NCBI GenBank assembly: GCA_016764035.1 | Contig: JAESSQ010000231.1 | Span: 1-10,108 of the forward strand | Source: Gammaproteobacteria bacterium | Lineage (GTDB): Bacteria > Pseudomonadota > Gammaproteobacteria > SZUA-229 | Length of the DNA: 10,108 nucleotides | Direction: 5' to 3' | Shown: positions 6,044 to 10,108 of the stretch, piece by piece | Position numbering within the stretch: position 1 is the first letter of the stretch | Layout of the letters: the number at the start of each line of letters is the position of its first letter | Notes under the pieces: model-generated | Databases searched by the model: none | Seen by the model: only the letters and a program-made list of their open reading frames with translations | What the model was told of the DNA's origin: nothing | Program-made: the position numbers and the translations under genes

Positions 6044-8057
6044 AAATGACTGGTTGAATTGAGTATTCAGAAATTCTAAGGCCAAGGCTAGGATCTAGCT
6101 CAATACTAATTTTTACGTCGCCGGTGCCATCTACATTAATTGTGTGTAAATCATCACCCGCAGAAGAAACAATGCTACCTACTCGTCTATAAGTAATAAA
6201 ACTAGCATTATTAGATGACTTAAATTCAGAAACATTGCATGAAGGTAAGCCAGTACAATGAAACGCATGTGTTGACTGGCTATTAGCTATGACTATCGGA
6301 GTCTGCCCATTTTTATCCACTTTAAGAATATCACCAGATACTGGGCTGACGCCGGTATTTCTAACTAAATAGATTTCATTTCCTACCCATTGTGCACTAC
6401 TTAACAATCCCAAAGATGAGGATGTACTGCTGGCCAGATCAACGAGTCCGCTTCCATTAGGTGATATCAATGACTTTATCGAGAATTGCCTATTAACGAG
6501 AATTCGAGTTGAATCTTGCGACCATGTAACTTCTGAAATATCAGGTGCAGAACTGACAGCCGCATCAAGATTTATGGCTGAATTAGTACTCGTATCATAA
6601 ACATATAGATCATCAGGTGCTGAGTTACCATTGAATTTAAATAATATTTTCTGAGCATCCGGTGAAAAACTAAAATTATTCGCACCTCCCGCACCATTTT
6701 TATATACAAACTCAGAATTTATCACACTGCCGTCAGATGCATAAACACCCAAGGCCTGGTCATGATTAAATTGAGAAATGACTATCGTTTTAGTCGTAAC
6801 GAGATTCTCGCTGCTAGGAATAAATTCAAACGCTTGAATATCTAGAACATTTACAACAGAACTGCCATCAAATGAATGTACTAACATGCCACCCAAATTC
6901 TGACCGATGGCAAAATGTAGTTCGCTATCAGACCAGTCATATTTCTGTGTATTTGCAAATGTGAATGTATCCATTTTGGAATTTGATAAATCAGATAGTT
7001 TGTAAATATAAAGATCAACATCAGCATTTCCGGCTAAGTCATGAATATAATCAATATAGTTACCTAAAGGTGACCATCTTGGGCTTACGATTGATTCTCC
7101 CGCACCTAAGTTAACATTAACTTGATTTGATGTAGAGCCATTCGCAGTTGCTACATGCCAATTAAACTGATCATTTACTGCGGCGTCGGCTCTATAAAAA
7201 ACATGACTGTTTGCAGGAGACCAAGAAAATTCTTCGACATTTCCTCCGCCAACTAAAGTGGTATTAACCTTCACTCGGTTTTGTCCATCGCTGTCAACGA
7301 CATACAGTTCAATTTTGCCGAAGTCATCCTGATTTGCTCTATAGGCTATTTTCGTACCATCAGGCGACCATTGGTACTCAATTACATCACCACCTGAAGG
7401 TAGATTGCCGTTCAGTTTTACTCTTAAGTTTGAACTTGGCTCAACAGAGTAAAGTTCATTAATAGTATCAGTATCTACATCACCAAGATAAGCTATTCTG
7501 CCGTTCGCTACAGGTGCCCAGCTAAATTCTGATATCTCACCACCGGTAGGGATATTTGGATGTAAATCCCGGTGGTTTGTGCCATTGCCTCTTACCGTAT
7601 AAATTCGATCGTTGTTGGTCAAATCATCATCGACCTTATACGCCACAAAAGACATTATCCCATTTGATATGACTGCGCTCACCGTTACCGTACGCGTGAC
7701 TTGTGTTGCGGAATTGCCCGCCGCATCACTGACATTATAGGTAATGGTATAGCTACCTACGGTAGTCGTATCTACTGTATCACCGCCAACAGCTATATTG
7801 ACACTAATATCACCATCGACGTTGTCATTGGCGGTCGCGCCTGCATCGTTGAAGCTGTCACCTTGAGTAATACTTACCGTCGCACTTCCCGTCAACGTAA
7901 TGACCGGTTTAGTTGTGTCTGCTATGCCGCCATTGCCTCCTCCGTTAACTTGACCTCCGCCACTGCCACCGCCGCCCCCGCAAGCCGTTAATGCCATACA
8001 TAGTAAGGTACTACTTACGAATGTTAATAGTCTGTTATTTTCACTGATTAGTATCAT
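6042..8057 (-). CDS. Lipoprotein with Ig-like (DUF5011/HYR-type) domain and TolB/PD40-like beta-propeller
   Basis: This codes for 671 residues. The ATG at 8057 follows an AAGGAAAGGA ribosome site. Residues 1-26 are a lipoprotein signal with lipobox LTAC (Cys26), so the mature protein should be lipid-anchored. Residue 27 is Gly, not Asp, which in enterobacterial Lol rules favours the outer membrane. A poly-Gly linker (27-44) leads to an Ig-like domain at ~48-128 (DTTKPVITLTGSATV, DAGATA.DN.DGD, VGSYTITYNVSDAAGN), a DUF5011-type fold common in surface proteins. From ~133 to the end about nine WD40-like blades follow, marked by (F/Y).WSP.....I.Y motifs near 178, 228, 278, 327, 372, 462, 510, 555 and 611. 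Early blades share a GG(D/E/N)(V/I).E(F/Y).WSP joint. TolB-like propellers usually bind proteins or peptides; no catalytic residues are evident. Two cysteines, 601 and 607, may pair. Binding partner and role are unknown. Confidence 0.9.
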   Translation of the reverse strand: MILISENNRLLTFVSSTLLCMALTACGGGGGSGGGQVNGGGNGGIADTTKPVITLTGSATVSITQGDSFNDAGATANDNVDGDISVNIAVGGDTVDTTTVGSYTITYNVSDAAGNSATQVTRTVTVSAVISNGIMSFVAYKVDDDLTNNDRIYTVRGNGTNHRDLHPNIPTGGEISEFSWAPVANGRIAYLGDVDTDTINELYSVEPSSNLRVKLNGNLPSGGDVIEYQWSPDGTKIAYRANQDDFGKIELYVVDSDGQNRVKVNTTLVGGGNVEEFSWSPANSHVFYRADAAVNDQFNWHVATANGSTSNQVNVNLGAGESIVSPRWSPLGNYIDYIHDLAGNADVDLYIYKLSDLSNSKMDTFTFANTQKYDWSDSELHFAIGQNLGGMLVHSFDGSSVVNVLDIQAFEFIPSSENLVTTKTIVISQFNHDQALGVYASDGSVINSEFVYKNGAGGANNFSFSPDAQKILFKFNGNSAPDDLYVYDTSTNSAINLDAAVSSAPDISEVTWSQDSTRILVNRQFSIKSLISPNGSGLVDLASSTSSSLGLLSSAQWVGNEIYLVRNTGVSPVSGDILKVDKNGQTPIVIANSQSTHAFHCTGLPSCNVSEFKSSNNASFITYRRVGSIVSSAGDDLHTINVDGTGDVKISIELDPSLGLRISEYSIQPVI

Positions 8058-8131
8058 TTTGTTCCTTTCCTTACAGGTTGGATTGATTGTAAAAAATTGT
8101 TTTATATTTTTAGAACAGACGAATATTGTCT

Positions 8132-8141
8132 ATACGCGTAT
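8132..8141. promoter_or_regulatory. Perfect 10-bp palindrome upstream of the lipoprotein gene
   Basis: ATACGCGTAT is fully self-complementary and lies about 75 bases before the lipoprotein start, between it and the LuxR-like gene. The CGCG core stands out in AT-rich surroundings. It could be an operator, for example for the adjacent LuxR-like protein, but nothing in the sequence proves that. Confidence 0.25.
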
Positions 8142-8211
8142 TAATTTTATATGTTGATATCATTAGTTGTTTTTTTGCTCCGCTCTTTTCTTATTAACAT
8201 TATGGAGGCAA

Positions 8212-8400
8212 TTACAGGTAGTCACTTCTAATCGCTAGTGCAACAGCTGCGGTTATAGTTTTAACTTCGAGCTTTCGTTTTATATTTCGAATATGAAAAT
8301 CTACGGTATGCAGAGAGATTGCCATATGCACTCCAGCTTCTTTTACAGTTGAGCCATTTTCTAAATGCTTTAGTAACTCCGACTCTTTCTTCGTTAACAT
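8212..8400 (-). CDS. Stand-alone LuxR/GerE-type DNA-binding protein
   Basis: The 62-aa product is almost entirely a GerE/LuxR helix-turn-helix domain. LTKKESELLKHLENG matches the LT.RE.E.L.....G opening, STVKEAGVHMAISLHTVDFHI the HTH with TV..H recognition helix, and IKRKLEV the KL.V end. Usual LuxR-family regulators carry an N-terminal receiver or ligand-binding domain; none is present, and an in-frame TAA nine bases before the ATG rules out an upstream extension in this frame. Single-domain members such as Bacillus GerE (74 aa) are known to work, so it may be intact rather than a fragment. There is no strong Shine-Dalgarno sequence before the ATG. It lies 154 bases upstream of, and in the same direction as, the lipoprotein gene, so it might control or be co-transcribed with it. 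The target is unknown. Confidence 0.75.
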   Translation of the reverse strand: MLTKKESELLKHLENGSTVKEAGVHMAISLHTVDFHIRNIKRKLEVKTITAAVALAIRSDYL

Positions 8401-8780
8401 TATGTTTTACTTTCACACATTGCAGAATACTCATATGTTCAAATTAGCTTATAGGGAATGCGTCGCTCCTATAACTACGTAAACCCGTAGGGTCATTAAA
8501 CAACTGATGAAGTGCATAAAAATCACTAACTAAGCAATCAATAGCAAGCTCAATTGTTTAATTAAAATTACATATTATTTACATTAAATACAATGTGAAT
8601 CATTGGTGTTAATTCACATTGTTATTTCATCAACCGCATGGTTTTAGTAAAGGAAATAATTCAAAAAGCATAAATTAATTTTCTGTAACGTTCATTTTTA
8701 ACTTTATAAGTGACTGAGTGGTTTCAAAACTGTGTAGAATGTTTATTTAATTTAAGATTAAAAATACTGAAAAAAACCAC
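8401..8780. promoter_or_regulatory. Divergent regulatory region between the LuxR-like and CII-like genes
   Basis: The 380 bases show no gene but hold three inverted repeats. First: TTATAGG (8449-8455) and CCTATAA (8468-8474), 12-base spacer. Second, immediately adjoining: CTACG (8475-8479) and CGTAG (8486-8490), 6-base spacer. Third: ACAATGTGAAT (8590-8600) and ATTCACATTGT (8612-8622), 11 bp perfect, 11-base spacer. The first two lie about 50-90 bases upstream of the LuxR-like start, a common place for autoregulation. The third half-site contains TGTGA/TCACA but with 15 bases between, not the 6 that CRP needs. Confidence 0.5.
8711..8740 (+). promoter_or_regulatory. Candidate promoter of the CII-like gene
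   Basis: TGACTG (8711-8716) and TAGAAT (8735-8740) are 18 bases apart. TAGAAT matches TATAAT at five of six positions. Transcription would start near 8747, leaving about 34 nt before the ATG at 8781. The best-placed of several AT-rich possibilities. Confidence 0.35.
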
Positions 8781-9692
8781 ATGGGCAATCTAAAAGAGAC
8801 CGTTCACAAAAACTGCCATGCTTACTCAGGTGGTATTAAATTACTGGCTGAAAAGTTATCGCTACATACGAATACTTTGCACAACAAATGTAACGCACGT
8901 ATGACATCCTCCCATCTGAACCTGCAGGAGGCACTTGTTGTTATGCATCTCAGTCAAGACATCAGCATCCTCCGGCTTCTCTGCAGAAAAACACATCACG
9001 CTTGTGTTTCTAGCGAAACATTTCAAAACATCAGCGACATGGTGCTTTTTGAAGCATGGACATCATGTGATATGGAACACGGAATAACAGCTAAAATAAT
9101 ACGAGATGCACTTCAGGATAAATGCATCGATAATACTGAATTTCAAAAAATACGCTCGGAAATGTTTATTGATTTTTCACGACAACTCGAATTACTCGAT
9201 CGACTAAGACAATTTTCTGGACACACAGAAACTACGCCTGTAAATAATGATCTAACACTTATCAACGCCATATACGAAACCATACACAACACCTCAAAAA
9301 AACCTACAGAAATAGCCAGCTCTATAAATTTACGCGAAAGTGAACTACGCAAAAAGTCCGACCCCAATAATCCAGACGATATACTAACCGTTGAGGAGAC
9401 CCTATCATTAATGTCGGAAACAAAAAATTACAGCATCTTATACGCCTTAGGAAAAGAACTACGCCACACATGTGTTGCCATACCGCTCTACGATGGAATT
9501 AACGATATGGAATTATTGGACGCATGGTCAAGCTGGAGTGATGAACGTGGAGATACCGTTTCTGTTATTCACACTTCTCTGATGGATGGCACTATAGAAT
9601 ACGATGAACTTGCTCATATTGAAGAAGAAATGTTTCAGGATTTTCACACTGAACTAGCCTTATTGGCAAGACTATGGTTGATGATTCAATGA
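8781..9692 (+). CDS. Tandem-duplicated phage CII/YmfL-like regulatory protein
   Basis: This codes for 303 residues. The ATG at 8781 is the only ordinary start after an in-frame TAA (8748-8750); no clear Shine-Dalgarno site precedes it. Residues ~8-146 and ~164-302 are two copies of one domain, aligned without gaps at a 156-residue offset: A23/A179, L33/L189, K36/K192, S62-I63-L64/S218-I219-L220, AW 92-93/248-249, EMF 127-129/283-285, RL 141-142/297-298. The first copy reads YSGGIKLLAEKLSLHTNTLHNK, then HLNLQEALVVMHLS and SILRLL. This matches by eye the HTH layout of phage regulatory CII/CP76-family and YmfL-like proteins (P2/186-type prophages). The second half of each copy is the helical region seen in that family, with a D-x-x-I-x-x-x-E step. 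Family members usually have one such unit, so the fusion is odd. It may bind DNA as a pseudo-dimer; that is inference. Expected cytoplasmic. No other phage genes are visible. Confidence 0.6.
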   Translation: MGNLKETVHKNCHAYSGGIKLLAEKLSLHTNTLHNKCNARMTSSHLNLQEALVVMHLSQDISILRLLCRKTHHACVSSETFQNISDMVLFEAWTSCDMEHGITAKIIRDALQDKCIDNTEFQKIRSEMFIDFSRQLELLDRLRQFSGHTETTPVNNDLTLINAIYETIHNTSKKPTEIASSINLRESELRKKSDPNNPDDILTVEETLSLMSETKNYSILYALGKELRHTCVAIPLYDGINDMELLDAWSSWSDERGDTVSVIHTSLMDGTIEYDELAHIEEEMFQDFHTELALLARLWLMIQ

Positions 9693-9701
9693 TAGTTTTG
9701 A

Positions 9702-9716
9702 TTGATATTTTATCAA
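9702..9716 (+). terminator. Weak hairpin after the CII-like gene
   Basis: TTGATA (9702-9707) and TATCAA (9711-9716) pair around TTT, ten bases after the stop codon. The stem is AT-only apart from one pair and no T-run follows, so this is at best a weak terminator. The rest of the 160-base convergent spacer to 9853 shows nothing notable. Confidence 0.2.
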
Positions 9717-9852
9717 CTCGCACCAATCAGTTTTATTTAGATCAAAATTCAAACAGGTTCTGAGACACAACTATAAAATTCAGTAATTTTTTAGTATTAC
9801 GGATACCACACTCTAATTTACGACTTTAAAAATCCCACAAAAAAATATAGTA

Positions 9853-10107
9853 CTAAAATATTTTTTTCGTAATGCTCGCCGTAATTTTCTCTCCATCTAC
9901 ATCAATAATAGTAAAATATATACTCGAAGGCGTTAGCGGCATAATAGAAACATAATCAATTTTTACACAACTTTTTTCTATAGGTTTAAAAAAGAACTCA
10001 GATGTACTCAGAAGCTCTCTAACTTTCATCAGCTCTAATTTTTGCGTACAACCAAACGTTTCTATCGTCATAAAACTATGTATTGTATTATTTTCCTGCT
10101 GCTTCAC
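9853..10107 (-). CDS. Small hypothetical protein, 5' end probably outside or at the window edge
   Basis: The minus-strand frame is open from the window edge to TAG at 9853-9855. A GTG at 10107-10105 would give 84 residues, and an ATG at residue 13 (before TIETFGCTQKLEL) is another option; the frame may also extend beyond the window, so the true start is unknown. I recognise no family. The first half is probably helical (KLELMKVRELLSTSEFFF). The second half alternates hydrophobic residues (CVKIDYVSIM, SSIYFTIIDVDG, KITASITKKIF), which suggests a small beta-sheet. No signal peptide or membrane span is evident in the visible part. It converges on the CII-like gene. Confidence 0.55.
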   Translation of the reverse strand: MKQQENNTIHSFMTIETFGCTQKLELMKVRELLSTSEFFFKPIEKSCVKIDYVSIMPLTPSSIYFTIIDVDGEKITASITKKIF

Positions 10108-10108
10108 C

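Noticed and set aside
7701..7991. Plus-strand 96-aa open frame
   Set aside because: It lies opposite the Ig-like domain and poly-Gly linker of the lipoprotein and has no ribosome site or recognisable motif.
8594..8618. Possible CRP site (TGTGA ... TCACA)
   Set aside because: The half-sites are 15 bases apart, whereas CRP needs 6.
9143..9367. Minus-strand 74-aa open frame
   Set aside because: Nested opposite the CII-like gene, whose two internal copies align in the plus frame across this stretch.

Overview
The window looks like chromosomal DNA from a low-GC, probably marine, gammaproteobacterium. The basis is a UvrB tail of proteobacterial type, a lipoprotein with a poly-Gly linker and a TolB-like propeller, an IS3-family transposase relic, and AT-rich intergenic DNA with Shine-Dalgarno sites on the two large genes. 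The organism cannot be fixed more closely by eye.

Layout: (1) Positions 1-420 are less AT-rich. They hold the last 35 codons of a plus-strand gene whose end resembles an outer-membrane barrel strand, and, convergent to it, only the last ~90 codons of uvrB. uvrB homology stops at an in-frame TAG at 421-423, after which the DNA turns markedly AT-rich, so this is a junction between backbone and rearranged or acquired DNA. (2) 421-799 is non-coding leader DNA with a candidate promoter and a perfect 9-bp hairpin. (3) 800-5443 is one very large gene for an exported 1547-aa protein: a discoidin-like domain, three exact-period 91-aa TPR-like repeats, then about 970 residues I do not recognise, carrying closely spaced cysteine pairs. 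(4) 5444-6041 has no intact gene but hides a decayed IS3-family transposase tail on the minus strand, ending at a recognisable IS end near 5699. (5) 6042-8057 (minus) is a lipoprotein with an Ig-like DUF5011-type domain and a TolB/PD40-like beta-propeller. (6) 8212-8400 (minus) is a stand-alone LuxR/GerE DNA-binding domain of 62 aa. (7) 8401-8780 is a divergent regulatory region with three inverted repeats. (8) 8781-9692 (plus) is a 303-aa protein made of two gapless tandem copies of a phage CII/YmfL-like regulatory domain. (9) At the right edge is the minus-strand 3' part of an unknown small gene.

The LuxR-like gene and the lipoprotein are co-directional and may be linked, with the CII-like gene divergent from them across a dyad-rich spacer. 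Two regulators, a truncated housekeeping gene and an IS relic suggest an accessory region or the edge of an island. No integrase, CRISPR array, tRNA, toxin-antitoxin pair or recognisable defence module is visible. The features most likely to be undescribed are the unrecognised C-terminal two-thirds of the 1547-aa exported protein and the tandem-duplicated CII-like regulator.
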